A DNA stretch of 64,000 nt, taken from contig CABXVR010000002.1 of the NCBI GenBank assembly GCA_902515565.1, forward strand, positions 39,278 through 103,277. The letters are read 5' to 3'. The first letter of the stretch is position 1, and every line of letters begins with the position of its first letter. The translations under genes were made by a program, and so were the position numbers. This DNA comes from an uncultured Bacteroidota bacterium. GTDB lineage: Bacteria > Bacteroidota > Bacteroidia > Flavobacteriales > Flavobacteriaceae. The notes beneath the pieces are model-generated. The model made no database searches and was not told the origin of the DNA. It saw only the letters and a program-made list of their open reading frames with translations. This document shows positions 1-8,512 of the stretch, in pieces.

Positions 1-1161
1 GCCGTAGGTGTTTTAAAGGTTGATTTTATTCAAAAAATATTTGAATTTTTTGGAAAGATATTTGTAAAGACACTCGACTTTACAATGGAGGGAAGTACAT
101 TTTTGTTAGGGGATATGATGAACGTAGAAAGTTTTGGTTATGTGTTTTTGTTTCAAGTTTTACCGACCGTAATATTCTTTTCGGCCTTAACATCAGTCCT
201 ATTTTATTTAGGAGTTATTCAAAAATTTGTTAAAGCACTAGCATGGGCTCTAACAAAATTATTAAACATTTCTGGTGCAGAGAGTTTAAGTGTTGCAGGG
301 AATATATTTTTAGGTCAAACTGAAGCTCCACTAATGATAAAAGCATATTTAGAAAAAATGTCTAAATCAGAAATATTACTAGTCATGGTAGGTGGAATGG
401 CTACAGTAGCAGGTGGAGTTTTGGCTGCTTACATTGGATTTTTAGGAGGGGAAGATGAAGTTGTTAGGTTATTTTACGCAAAACACCTGTTAACTGCATC
501 AGTTATGGCTGCTCCAGGAGCAATCGTGATTTCAAAAATACTATATCCTCAAACTGAAAAAATTAACACTGAGGTACATGTCTCTCAAGAAAAAATTGGC
601 GCTAATTTACTTGACGCAATAGCAAACGGAACAACAGAGGGGTTGAAATTGGCTGCAAATGTTGGTGCAATGCTATTAGTTTTTGTCGCTTTTATAGCCA
701 TGATTAACTTTGGATTTGAGAAAATTGGAACGATTGGTCAAATAAATAACTGGATTAGTTCGAATACTTCATATGACCAACTTTCCATAGAGTTTGTTTT
801 AGGTTATACATTTTCTCCATTAATGTGGCTAATTGGAGTTGCAAAAGAAGACATGGCATTAATGGGTCAGCTATTAGGAATAAAGTTAGCTGTCAGTGAG
901 TTTATCGGATACATGCAATTAGCTGAACTTAAAGACATCACAAATTTGATTCATTTTAAATATGAAAAATCCATAATTATGGCTACATATATGTTGTGTG
1001 GTTTTGCAAATTTTGCATCTATTGGAATTCAAATTGGTGGTATTGGTTCATTAGCACCTGGGCAAAGAAAAAACTTGTCAGAATTCGGATTTTTAGCTTT
1101 GATAGGTGGGACACTTGCCTCACTATTATCTGCAACTTTTGCAGGAATGATTATTGGCTAA
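1..1161 (+). CDS. nupC: CNT-family nucleoside permease, 5' end off window
   Basis: Inner-membrane concentrative nucleoside transporter that imports nucleosides with a cation. The reading frame is open from base 1, so the 28 codons before the first ATG (position 85) belong to the protein and the true start lies outside the window. The family signature GQTEAPL (bases 313-333) is followed by a run of hydrophobic segments; the middle has the Gly/Ala-rich gate region and the end has the C-terminal nucleoside-transport domain. It lies 75 bp upstream of thyA and folA on the same strand, so nucleoside salvage is placed beside thymidylate synthesis. The family call is firm; the exact substrate cannot be read. 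Confidence 0.9.
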   Translation, partial: AVGVLKVDFIQKIFEFFGKIFVKTLDFTMEGSTFLLGDMMNVESFGYVFLFQVLPTVIFFSALTSVLFYLGVIQKFVKALAWALTKLLNISGAESLSVAGNIFLGQTEAPLMIKAYLEKMSKSEILLVMVGGMATVAGGVLAAYIGFLGGEDEVVRLFYAKHLLTASVMAAPGAIVISKILYPQTEKINTEVHVSQEKIGANLLDAIANGTTEGLKLAANVGAMLLVFVAFIAMINFGFEKIGTIGQINNWISSNTSYDQLSIEFVLGYTFSPLMWLIGVAKEDMALMGQLLGIKLAVSEFIGYMQLAELKDITNLIHFKYEKSIIMATYMLCGFANFASIGIQIGGIGSLAPGQRKNLSEFGFLALIGGTLASLLSATFAGMIIG

Positions 1162-1236
1162 AAAGTTAATAACTTTAATATATTTATTATTTAATTTTCT
1201 CTGGATTTATCTATTTTTATTTTTTAAATATTTCAA

Positions 1237-2061
1237 ATGAAGCAATACTTAGATTTAGTAAAAGAAGTTTTAGAAAACGGAAATCAAAAAGGAGATAGAA
1301 CAGGGACCGGAACAAAAAGTATTTTTGGTCACCAACTAAGATTTGATTTAAGTAAAGGCTTTCCGATGATTACTACAAAAAAACTTCATTTAAAATCTAT
1401 AATTCATGAATTATTATGGTTTATAAATGGAGATACCAATATTAGTTATCTTAATGAAAATGGTGTTAAGATTTGGAATGAATGGGCAAATAATGATGGT
1501 GATTTAGGGCCTGTCTATGGCTATCAGTGGAGAAATTGGAACGGTGATGAAATTGATCAAATTAAGGAGCTAATAAGTACATTAAAAAGCAATCCTAATA
1601 GTAGAAGAATGCTAGTCTCTGCTTGGAATCCATCTGTTCTACCAGACACTTCTAAATCTTTCGAAGAAAATGTTGCAAATGGCAAAGCTGCACTTCCTCC
1701 ATGTCATGCCTTTTTTCAATTTTATGTAAATAACGGAAAACTTTCTTGTCAACTATACCAAAGAAGTGCAGATGTTTTTCTTGGAGTTCCCTTCAATATT
1801 GCATCCTACTCATTATTCACAATGATGATTGCACAAGTGTGTGGATATCAAGCTGGAGATTTTGTACATACATTTGGAGATGCTCATATATATAACAACC
1901 ATATTGAACAGGTCAAATTACAACTAAGTAGAGACACAAGACCATTACCTAAAATGGAGATAAACCCTGAAATTAAAAGTATTTTTGATTTTAAATTTGA
2001 GGACTTTAAATTGGTCGACTATGACCCACATCCACATATTAAAGGAGCTGTAGCAATTTAA
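1237..2061 (+). CDS. thyA: thymidylate synthase
   Basis: Cytoplasmic enzyme converting dUMP to dTMP using methylene-tetrahydrofolate, which leaves dihydrofolate. The 274 residues are a little longer than the 264 of the E. coli enzyme. Visible motifs are the N-terminal GDRTGTGT (19-26), the catalytic nucleophile Cys156 in PPCHAFF, and the phosphate/dUMP-binding [13 protein letters not shown] segment that follows. The next gene, folA, starts 5 bp later and recycles the dihydrofolate this reaction produces, so the two are almost certainly cotranscribed. The ATG start gives the expected N-terminus of the family. Presence of ThyA means a flavin-dependent ThyX is not required. Confidence 0.97.
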   Translation: MKQYLDLVKEVLENGNQKGDRTGTGTKSIFGHQLRFDLSKGFPMITTKKLHLKSIIHELLWFINGDTNISYLNENGVKIWNEWANNDGDLGPVYGYQWRNWNGDEIDQIKELISTLKSNPNSRRMLVSAWNPSVLPDTSKSFEENVANGKAALPPCHAFFQFYVNNGKLSCQLYQRSADVFLGVPFNIASYSLFTMMIAQVCGYQAGDFVHTFGDAHIYNNHIEQVKLQLSRDTRPLPKMEINPEIKSIFDFKFEDFKLVDYDPHPHIKGAVAI

Positions 2062-2066
2062 AAAAT

Positions 2067-2570
2067 ATGACTAGATCTAATTTAACTATAATTGTTGCTG
2101 CCGACTTAAATGACACTATCGGTAAAGACAACAAATTAATTTGGCATTTACCTGATGACTTAAGGAGATTTAAAAAACTTACTTCAGGGCATCACATTAT
2201 TATGGGAAGAAAAACCTTTGATAGCTTTCCAGGCCTATTACCAAACAGAAAACACATTGTCATTACAAGACAAAAAGAAAATAAAGAAATTGAAAATGTT
2301 GTTTACGTAAACTCTATGCAAGAGGCTATTAATGTCAGTAATGAAGACCCTAATCCATTTGTAATTGGAGGTGGGGAAATTTACAAAATAGCAATGGACT
2401 ATTGTTCAAAAATAGAGCTAACCAGAGTTAATCATTCTTTTGATGGAGACACACATTTCACTAAAATTGATAGCAACGATTGGACTAAAATATCTGATGA
2501 ATTTCATGATATAGATGAAAAACATAAATATTCATTTAACTTTGAAACTTACGAAACAAAAAACATATGA
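2067..2570 (+). CDS. folA: dihydrofolate reductase
   Basis: Reduces dihydrofolate to tetrahydrofolate with NADPH, closing the cycle opened by ThyA just upstream. The 167 residues match the usual length. The substrate-binding acid is Asp30 in the WHLPDD segment, followed by the MGRKTFDSFP nucleotide-binding block (46-55) and the GGGEIY loop in the second half. The stop codon overlaps the fabD start in an ATGA arrangement, pointing to translational coupling with the following lipid-synthesis gene. Nothing in the sequence is unusual, and the chromosomal setting gives no sign of a mobile trimethoprim-resistance allele. Confidence 0.96.
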   Translation: MTRSNLTIIVAADLNDTIGKDNKLIWHLPDDLRRFKKLTSGHHIIMGRKTFDSFPGLLPNRKHIVITRQKENKEIENVVYVNSMQEAINVSNEDPNPFVIGGGEIYKIAMDYCSKIELTRVNHSFDGDTHFTKIDSNDWTKISDEFHDIDEKHKYSFNFETYETKNI

Positions 2571-3451
2571 AAGCTTACGTATTTCCAGGGCAAGGTGCTC
2601 AGTTCTCAGGAATGGGATTAGATCTTTATAATCAAAGTGACATCGCTAAAGAATTATTTGATTCTGCCAATTCAATTTTAGGTTTCAAAATCACTGAAAT
2701 AATGTTTAATGGATCTGCTGAAGACCTAAAACAAACTAAAGTAACACAACCTGCTATCTTTCTTCACTCTGTAATTTTAGCAAAAATGTTGGGCGATAAT
2801 TTTAAACCTCAAATGGTTGCTGGACATTCCCTTGGTGAGTTTTCTGCACTTGTAAGTACTGGTGTGATTAGTTTTGAAGATGGATTGAAGCTTGTTTCTA
2901 AACGAGCAATTGCTATGCAAAAAGCTTGTGATATTCAAAAAAGTACAATGGCTGCAGTTTTAGGATTAGAAGATTCGATTGTTGAAAAAGTATGCGATAG
3001 TATTGATGGGGTTGTTGTAGCCGCTAATTATAATTGTCCAGGTCAATTGGTAATCTCTGGAGAAATAAACGCAATTAATGAAGCTTGTGAAAAATTAAAG
3101 GAAAATGGAGCAAGAAGAGCTTTAGTCCTCCCTGTTGGTGGTGCATTTCATTCCCCACTTATGAACCCTGCTAAAGAAGAGTTAGAAAAAGCGATCAACA
3201 CCACCACATTTCATAAACCATCTTGTCCTATTTACCAAAACGTAAGTGCAAGTGCAGTTATGGATGATAATAAAATAAAAACCAATTTAATTTCTCAACT
3301 TACCTCACCAGTTAGATGGACTCATACAATTCAACAAATGATTAAAGACGGAGCTACAGAGTTCATTGAAGTTGGCCCAGGAAAAGTACTACAAGGATTA
3401 GTAAAAAAAATAAATAGAGAATCCGAAGTTTCTTCTGCTACAATATTTTAA
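2567..3451 (+). CDS. fabD: malonyl-CoA:ACP transacylase
   Basis: Cytoplasmic enzyme that loads malonate onto acyl carrier protein for fatty-acid elongation. The protein starts with the family's FPGQGAQ (6-12), has the nucleophile Ser88 in GHSLG and the partner His195 in AFHSPLM, and has a typical length of 294 residues. It overlaps folA by four bases and is followed 5 bp later by lspA. It sits away from fabH/fabG/acpP, which are not in this window, so this is a dispersed fab locus. Confidence 0.96.
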   Translation: MKAYVFPGQGAQFSGMGLDLYNQSDIAKELFDSANSILGFKITEIMFNGSAEDLKQTKVTQPAIFLHSVILAKMLGDNFKPQMVAGHSLGEFSALVSTGVISFEDGLKLVSKRAIAMQKACDIQKSTMAAVLGLEDSIVEKVCDSIDGVVVAANYNCPGQLVISGEINAINEACEKLKENGARRALVLPVGGAFHSPLMNPAKEELEKAINTTTFHKPSCPIYQNVSASAVMDDNKIKTNLISQLTSPVRWTHTIQQMIKDGATEFIEVGPGKVLQGLVKKINRESEVSSATIF

Positions 3452-3456
3452 TAAAA

Positions 3457-3939
3457 ATGAAAAATAAAAGAAATTTATATATTATATCTCTAGTGATTTT
3501 AAATATCATTCTAGATCAATTATCCAAATTTTGGATCAGAGCCAATGTAGCTCCTTACAGTGATATTAATATAATTGCTGATTATTTTATTATTACTAAT
3601 GTTGAAAATAGTGGAGCATTCTTAGGCCTTGGTAGTGATTTTTCACCTGTCATAAAAAGTATCTTATTACTTGCTTTACCAGTAGGAGTTCTTGTAACTG
3701 TTTTAGTTTACGTATTTAAAGACAAATCTATAGACAAATTAAGTCTTATTGGTTATAGCTCAATTATTGGTGGTGGTATTGGAAATATTTACGACAGGTT
3801 TTTATACGGATCCGTGACAGATTTTTTATTTATTGATTTAGGTGGAGTTTTTAAAACAGGTATTTTTAATATAGCTGATCTATCAGTTACAACCGGAATG
3901 ATCTTAATTATTTGGGCAAGTTTTAAAAATAAAGAGTAA
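3457..3939 (+). CDS. lspA: lipoprotein signal peptidase II
   Basis: Inner-membrane aspartyl protease that cleaves the signal peptide of diacylglyceryl-modified prolipoproteins. The 160 residues contain four hydrophobic segments. The two catalytic aspartates are Asp113 in GGGIGNIYDR and Asp141 in FNIADLS, each in its conserved box; the NxxxSGAFLG box is near residue 50. Several lipoproteins are encoded in this window (the RidA-like protein, the DUF255 protein and two small lipoproteins), so its substrates are well represented. The gene ends 4 bp before the convergent amidohydrolase gene, with no room for a classical terminator. Confidence 0.95.
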   Translation: MKNKRNLYIISLVILNIILDQLSKFWIRANVAPYSDINIIADYFIITNVENSGAFLGLGSDFSPVIKSILLLALPVGVLVTVLVYVFKDKSIDKLSLIGYSSIIGGGIGNIYDRFLYGSVTDFLFIDLGGVFKTGIFNIADLSVTTGMILIIWASFKNKE

Positions 3940-3943
3940 AAAA

Positions 3944-5221
3944 TTAATTTTTATAAACTACCCCTTCTTTCATTACAAAAACTACATTTTCTAAAGTTGA
4001 AACATTATCCAAAGGGTTATGTTCAGTTGCTACAATATCTGCAATAAAACCTTCTTTAATTTTACCTAAATCATTTTCCATACTTAAAATTGAAGCATTT
4101 GTAATAGTTGCTGACTGTATACACTCCATTATTGGCATCCCAACTTCATGCATATATCCAAACTCTTTACCATTAATTCCATGTGGATATACACCAGCAT
4201 CAGAACCAAATGCAATTTTTACACCTGCTTTGTAAGCTTTTGCAAATGTAGATTGAATTTGCGGGCCAATAGCAAGCGCTTTAGGCACAACTAATTCATC
4301 ATAATATCCTTTTATTTTTGCTTTTTCTGCAACTTCTTTACCTGCAGTAATTGTAGGAACATAATAAGTTCCGTATTCTTTCATAAGTTCGATGGACTTA
4401 TCACTCATAAGTGTTCCATGTTCAATCGTGGTAACTCCTCCAATTATTGCTCTCTGAATCCCTTCATCTCCGTGAGCATGAGCTGCTATAATCATTCCAT
4501 AGTCTTTAGCAGTATCGCAGATTGATTTAATTTCCTCCAAAGTAAACTGAGGGTTTTGACCATTTTTGGCAATACTCATTACTCCTCCAGTTGCAGTAAT
4601 TTTTATATTATCTGCACCGTCTTTATATCTTTGTCTAACAGCTTTTTTTGCGTCATCTACACTATTAATAACTCCTTCTTTCGGGCCTGGATCCCCTCTT
4701 AATGAGTTTTTCCATCCATTTGTAGGATCCGCATGACCTCCTGTTGTACCAATTGCTTTTCCAGCAGTAAATATTCTTGGTCCTACAACTTCCCCTTTAG
4801 CAATAGCATCTCTTAGTGAAATATTTATTCCCGTTCCTCCTAAATCTCTAACAGTCGTAAATCCAGCCATTAGGGTTATTTCTGCAAATTTTAAAGACCC
4901 AAAAGCTATATCAGCATCATTTGCTGTAAAAGCATTCATATATTTTTGAGGATTAAACTCAGATTCAATGTGAACATGCATATCAATTAATCCAGGCATT
5001 ACAGTTTTTGATTTTAAATCAATTACTTTATCAAGTGGATTATCAGATGAAACATATCCATTTTTTATTGCTACAATTTTGTCAGAAGAAACAATTATAG
5101 TTTTCTTATTTAAAACCTTACCTCTCTCAGTATCTATGATTTTTCCACATTGTAAATAAGTGTCTTGAGAGCTGATGTTAAAACTTATAAAGAAAATAAG
5201 TAGGCATATAAATTTTTTCAT
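3944..5221 (-). CDS. secreted metal-dependent amidohydrolase
   Basis: Amidohydrolase-superfamily enzyme of the imidazolonepropionase/Xaa-Pro dipeptidase-like branch, probably periplasmic. Residues 1-19 form a Sec signal peptide (two Lys, a hydrophobic core, then SSQ). Metal ligands are visible: His82 and His84 in the MHVHIE box, the His pair in the AHAHG box, a further His in TIEHGT and the Asp of GSDAG near the end. The 425-residue length fits the family. Members hydrolyse peptide, imide or cyclic amide bonds, so the substrate cannot be fixed. It is transcribed alone, divergently from waaA, across a 105-160 bp gap. Confidence 0.88.
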   Translation of the reverse strand: MKKFICLLIFFISFNISSQDTYLQCGKIIDTERGKVLNKKTIIVSSDKIVAIKNGYVSSDNPLDKVIDLKSKTVMPGLIDMHVHIESEFNPQKYMNAFTANDADIAFGSLKFAEITLMAGFTTVRDLGGTGINISLRDAIAKGEVVGPRIFTAGKAIGTTGGHADPTNGWKNSLRGDPGPKEGVINSVDDAKKAVRQRYKDGADNIKITATGGVMSIAKNGQNPQFTLEEIKSICDTAKDYGMIIAAHAHGDEGIQRAIIGGVTTIEHGTLMSDKSIELMKEYGTYYVPTITAGKEVAEKAKIKGYYDELVVPKALAIGPQIQSTFAKAYKAGVKIAFGSDAGVYPHGINGKEFGYMHEVGMPIMECIQSATITNASILSMENDLGKIKEGFIADIVATEHNPLDNVSTLENVVFVMKEGVVYKN

Positions 5222-5249
5222 AATTGGGGTATTTTTTTGTTTATGACAG

Positions 5250-5263
5250 TGTACTAATGTACA
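5250..5263. promoter_or_regulatory. short palindrome TGTAC-TAAT-GTACA
   Basis: Perfect 5-bp inverted repeat around a 4-bp centre in the divergent gap between the amidohydrolase and waaA. Its size and placement would fit a dimeric regulator site, but no regulator is encoded next to it and short AT-rich palindromes arise by chance. Confidence 0.25.
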
Positions 5264-5326
5264 TATTTTTTTTTCCTTTTGAGAAAAATAATATAAAGTA
5301 GTGTATTTTAGCTATAAAATAATTTT

Positions 5327-6541
5327 ATCATTTATAATATAATATTACATACAAGTAGGTTTGTTTTTAGATTACTATCGTTGTTCAACTCTAAAATTAA
5401 ACTTGGAGTTATTGGTAGGCATGAGACTTTTAATCGACTTAATAATTCTATTAATTCAAATGATAAAACTATTTGGTTTCATTGCGCATCCCTTGGCGAA
5501 TATGAACAAGGGTTTCCACTGTTTGTAGAAATAAAAAAGAAATATCCGAATCATAAACTAGTATTAAGTTTTTTCTCTCCATCTGGTTATGAAGTTAAAA
5601 AAGCAAATAGTATTGCAGATGTTGTTGTATATCTTCCAATAGATACTAAAGATAATTGTGAAAAATTTTTAGATTTAATCAAGCCTGAAATAGTAGTATT
5701 TATAAAGTCTGAGATTTGGCCAAACTATTTAAATGAAATTAAAAAAAGAAATATAAAATCGATACTAGTTTGTGCAATTTACAACTCTTCACAAATGAAG
5801 TATGGTTTATTGAAAAAAGCAGTTTTAAAGTTTGATTACATTTTTACTCAAGATGAAAAGTCAAAAGATTTCTTTAAATCAATTGGACATAATAATGTAT
5901 TTAATAGCGGAGATACCAGATTTGATCGAGTCTCCTTGTCTAAAAACTTAAATGAAGATGTTGATTATATTAAAGAGTTTTTGAGTAAAAAAGACTGTCT
6001 AATCGCAGGTAGTACGTGGGGTAAGGACCATGAGATACTTACAAGTTATATAAATCATTCAAAGTCAAATCTTAAATTTATTATAGCTCCTCATGAAATA
6101 AATAAAATGGAAATAAATAATCTAAAATCATTTATTAATAAAAAAACAATTCTTTTCTCTGAGTTAAATAATGAAAATATTAAGACTGCAAGTGTAATTA
6201 TTGTAGATAATATTGGGACTCTTTCTAAGCTCTATAAACACGCTAGTTTAGCTTACATAGGAGGTGGATTTAATGGTGAAGGCAAGCTCCATAACACGTT
6301 AGAAGCAGCAGTTTTTGGTTTACCAATAATCATTGGAAAATATTATAGTAAATTTCCAGAAGCAGTGAGTATGATTAAAAGTGGAGGAATGTTTTCAGTT
6401 AATAATGCTGAATCTTTAAAAATTAAAATTGATGAATTAATTAGGGATAAAGAAAAACTACAAAAAACAGGTGCTCTTAACTCTAGTTTTATTAATAGTA
6501 AAATTGGGGCTACCCAATCAATATTAGCTAATTTAAAATAA
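5327..6541 (+). CDS. waaA: Kdo (3-deoxy-D-manno-octulosonate) transferase
   Basis: Inner-membrane glycosyltransferase that adds Kdo to lipid A precursor during lipopolysaccharide core synthesis. Recognisable blocks are WFHCASLGEYEQG, the FFSPSGYE segment, the GDTRFDRV block and the C-terminal GGGFNGEGKLHNTLE sugar-nucleotide site. The first ordinary start codon is the TTG at 5381, but the frame stays open back to 5318 and encodes IIYNIILHTSRFVFRLLSLF, the N-terminal membrane anchor expected in WaaA. I therefore place the start at ATC 5327 or ATT 5330, giving about 404 residues, close to the usual length. No ATG, GTG or TTG lies in that extension upstream of 5381. The function is secure; the start codon is not. 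Confidence 0.9.
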   Translation: MIYNIILHTSRFVFRLLSLFNSKIKLGVIGRHETFNRLNNSINSNDKTIWFHCASLGEYEQGFPLFVEIKKKYPNHKLVLSFFSPSGYEVKKANSIADVVVYLPIDTKDNCEKFLDLIKPEIVVFIKSEIWPNYLNEIKKRNIKSILVCAIYNSSQMKYGLLKKAVLKFDYIFTQDEKSKDFFKSIGHNNVFNSGDTRFDRVSLSKNLNEDVDYIKEFLSKKDCLIAGSTWGKDHEILTSYINHSKSNLKFIIAPHEINKMEINNLKSFINKKTILFSELNNENIKTASVIIVDNIGTLSKLYKHASLAYIGGGFNGEGKLHNTLEAAVFGLPIIIGKYYSKFPEAVSMIKSGGMFSVNNAESLKIKIDELIRDKEKLQKTGALNSSFINSKIGATQSILANLK

Positions 6542-6547
6542 ACAAAA

Positions 6548-7024
6548 ATGAAATATTTCGTATTAACAGTATTGAGCTTTGTAATTATCTCTTGTGATTA
6601 TAAAGTAGAAAAAACAATAGATTTTAACAGCTCTTCAGCTGCAGAAGTTGAATTTTACTCCACTGAAGAAACAATAAAAGCAGGATATCCATTTTCTGAT
6701 GCAGTGAAAATTAACGATGTTATAATTCTCTCTGGTGTTGTTGGAAATGTTCCAGGTAATGAATCTGTGGTTGAGGGAGGTATACAAGCAGAAACAAGAC
6801 AAGCTTTAGAAAACATCAAATCTATACTCCAACATTATGATTTAACAATGGATAATATTGTAAAATGTACTTGCATGATTGATGATATTTCTGAATGGGG
6901 ACAAATGAATGAAGTATATAAAACCTATTTTACCAAAAACAAACCCTCAAGGAGTGCTTTTGGTGCTGACGGACTAGCACTTGGCGCTAAATTAGAACTA
7001 GAATGTTGGGCAGTAGAAAATTAA
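6548..7024 (+). CDS. RidA/YjgF-family lipoprotein
   Basis: Rid-family protein; cytosolic relatives hydrolyse reactive enamine/imine intermediates. Here the domain (about residues 40-158) follows a lipoprotein signal peptide ending in IISC with lipidation Cys16, so the protein is probably exported and membrane-anchored. The family core is visible: an internal IILSGVVG strand, the PSRSAFG segment with the Arg used for carboxylate binding, and LELECWAVEN at the end. It starts 6 bp after waaA and is likely cotranscribed. Its periplasmic substrate is unknown; Rid domains vary in function, so the activity cannot be assumed. Confidence 0.82.
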   Translation: MKYFVLTVLSFVIISCDYKVEKTIDFNSSSAAEVEFYSTEETIKAGYPFSDAVKINDVIILSGVVGNVPGNESVVEGGIQAETRQALENIKSILQHYDLTMDNIVKCTCMIDDISEWGQMNEVYKTYFTKNKPSRSAFGADGLALGAKLELECWAVEN

Positions 7025-7043
7025 ATCGCATAAATTGTGATTT
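7023..7043 (+). terminator. weak hairpin after the RidA gene
   Basis: AAATCGCA and TGTGATTT can pair over 8 bp (one G-U) around a 5-base loop at the stop codon of the RidA-like gene. The following run is only moderately T-rich, so it would be a weak terminator in the convergent gap. Confidence 0.3.
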
Positions 7044-7078
7044 ATATTCTACTTAAAAATATTTAATCCTATAATTAT

Positions 7079-8509
7079 TTAATCTATAAATTCCTGAGCA
7101 GATTTATTTTTTAACCGCTTTGAATTAAATAAGAAAAATACGAAAGCACTAGTAAAAAGAAGAATTATAGTGCTTAACCATATATTATTTTTAATTCTGT
7201 TTTCATAATTAAACACAGGCATTTCATTATAGTTTTTAATTGTAAATTTCTGATTCTTAAATAGCATAGGCGCTAAGTAACTTCGCCACTTATCAGAAAA
7301 CTCAAATACCTGTTTTTTATAATCATTATAATGCTTTTCAGATGTGCCTGCAAAATTATTTAGTGATTGTTGAACTAGTATAGCCGGCGATAAATACTTA
7401 AACAAACTAATTAAGTCTTGTTGTTTTTTTAATTGACCCTCATATTCAACTAATATTGGTTTTGTTTTTTCTTCCATAACTTTTTCTGAAGCAAAATAAT
7501 TATGCCAGAAACCAAAATTATCCTTATCGCTCTGTTGAGCTAGTTCTGGGTGATTTCGTAAATACTCATCCATAATTTTGTTTTGACTCTCTTCATTTTC
7601 TTTTTTAATTAATCGAATTTCATTAATCATTTTTAAGCGAGAAGGAACTGGATACAAAGAATTACCTATTTGATTAATTGAAGCAGGTAATACTAAAACG
7701 ATAAGTAACCATAAACCAATTAGAGTTAATGCATTTTTTGCTGAATTATTCACCATTATATTTATCACACAACTTAAGACAAACCAAAACAAGTTATATG
7801 CAGAAAGCAAAGCTACTAAGCCTAACATGCTAAACCCATCTGCGAGTGAATTTGGAGAAAAGATAGCAATAACAAAAAGTAATGAAACAATACTTGTAAG
7901 GGTAAAAATCAGGAAACGAATTCCAGTTTTTTGTAACAACCAATTTATCATAGAAAGAGGTTGAGCTGACAATAACCTAAGAGTTCCTAACTCCTTTTCT
8001 TTTGATAAAATATTAAAAGTAAAAGATATAATTAGTAAAGGTAAAATGTAAATAATTACAAATGCCAAGTCAAAATTTCCGAACAATAACTGCACAGGAT
8101 TAATCATTTCAGAGTAATCTAATGCAAAGTTGTTCCCATATACAGTTGGACTCTTAAAATGAGTATACATATCACTTTGTCCTGTTGCAATAAATGAAAA
8201 CTCATTTGGATCCATTATTGCTAATCGTGGATGTCTATATCCAATGGTCATAGGGTCAGATGGTAAACGCCAACTCGGACCATCAACAGCTTCACCTTTT
8301 TCAATTTTTGTAAGTGTCGATAATATTGCGCTATCCTGTATTTGCAAACCCTCTGTAACCTTTGAAATGTCATTGAGTCTTTTTTCTACATTTTTATTTC
8401 CATTAAATGCAGCAAAAGCAAACAGTAAGGTTGTACTAATAAACAATACAAGTAGCCATTGGCTTCTAAGCAGTAATTTGATTTCGTGTAATAAGTTATT
8501 TAAAAACAT
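7079..8509 (-). CDS. ABC-2 type permease, DUF3526-like (second subunit)
   Basis: Membrane subunit of an ABC transporter. One hydrophobic segment lies near residues 15-31, a large extracytoplasmic stretch follows, then a cluster of helices from about 150 to 275 and a last helix near 445-465. That layout is the DUF3526/ABC-2 permease pattern. The Glu-rich loop between about residues 300 and 400 should face the periplasm. It is the last gene of a three-gene set: the paralogous permease ends 4 bp upstream and the ATPase lies beyond it. Substrate unknown; relatives are often beside TonB-dependent receptors or NosFY-like systems. Confidence 0.85.
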   Translation of the reverse strand: MFLNNLLHEIKLLLRSQWLLVLFISTTLLFAFAAFNGNKNVEKRLNDISKVTEGLQIQDSAILSTLTKIEKGEAVDGPSWRLPSDPMTIGYRHPRLAIMDPNEFSFIATGQSDMYTHFKSPTVYGNNFALDYSEMINPVQLLFGNFDLAFVIIYILPLLIISFTFNILSKEKELGTLRLLSAQPLSMINWLLQKTGIRFLIFTLTSIVSLLFVIAIFSPNSLADGFSMLGLVALLSAYNLFWFVLSCVINIMVNNSAKNALTLIGLWLLIVLVLPASINQIGNSLYPVPSRLKMINEIRLIKKENEESQNKIMDEYLRNHPELAQQSDKDNFGFWHNYFASEKVMEEKTKPILVEYEGQLKKQQDLISLFKYLSPAILVQQSLNNFAGTSEKHYNDYKKQVFEFSDKWRSYLAPMLFKNQKFTIKNYNEMPVFNYENRIKNNIWLSTIILLFTSAFVFFLFNSKRLKNKSAQEFID

Positions 8510-8512
8510 TTT

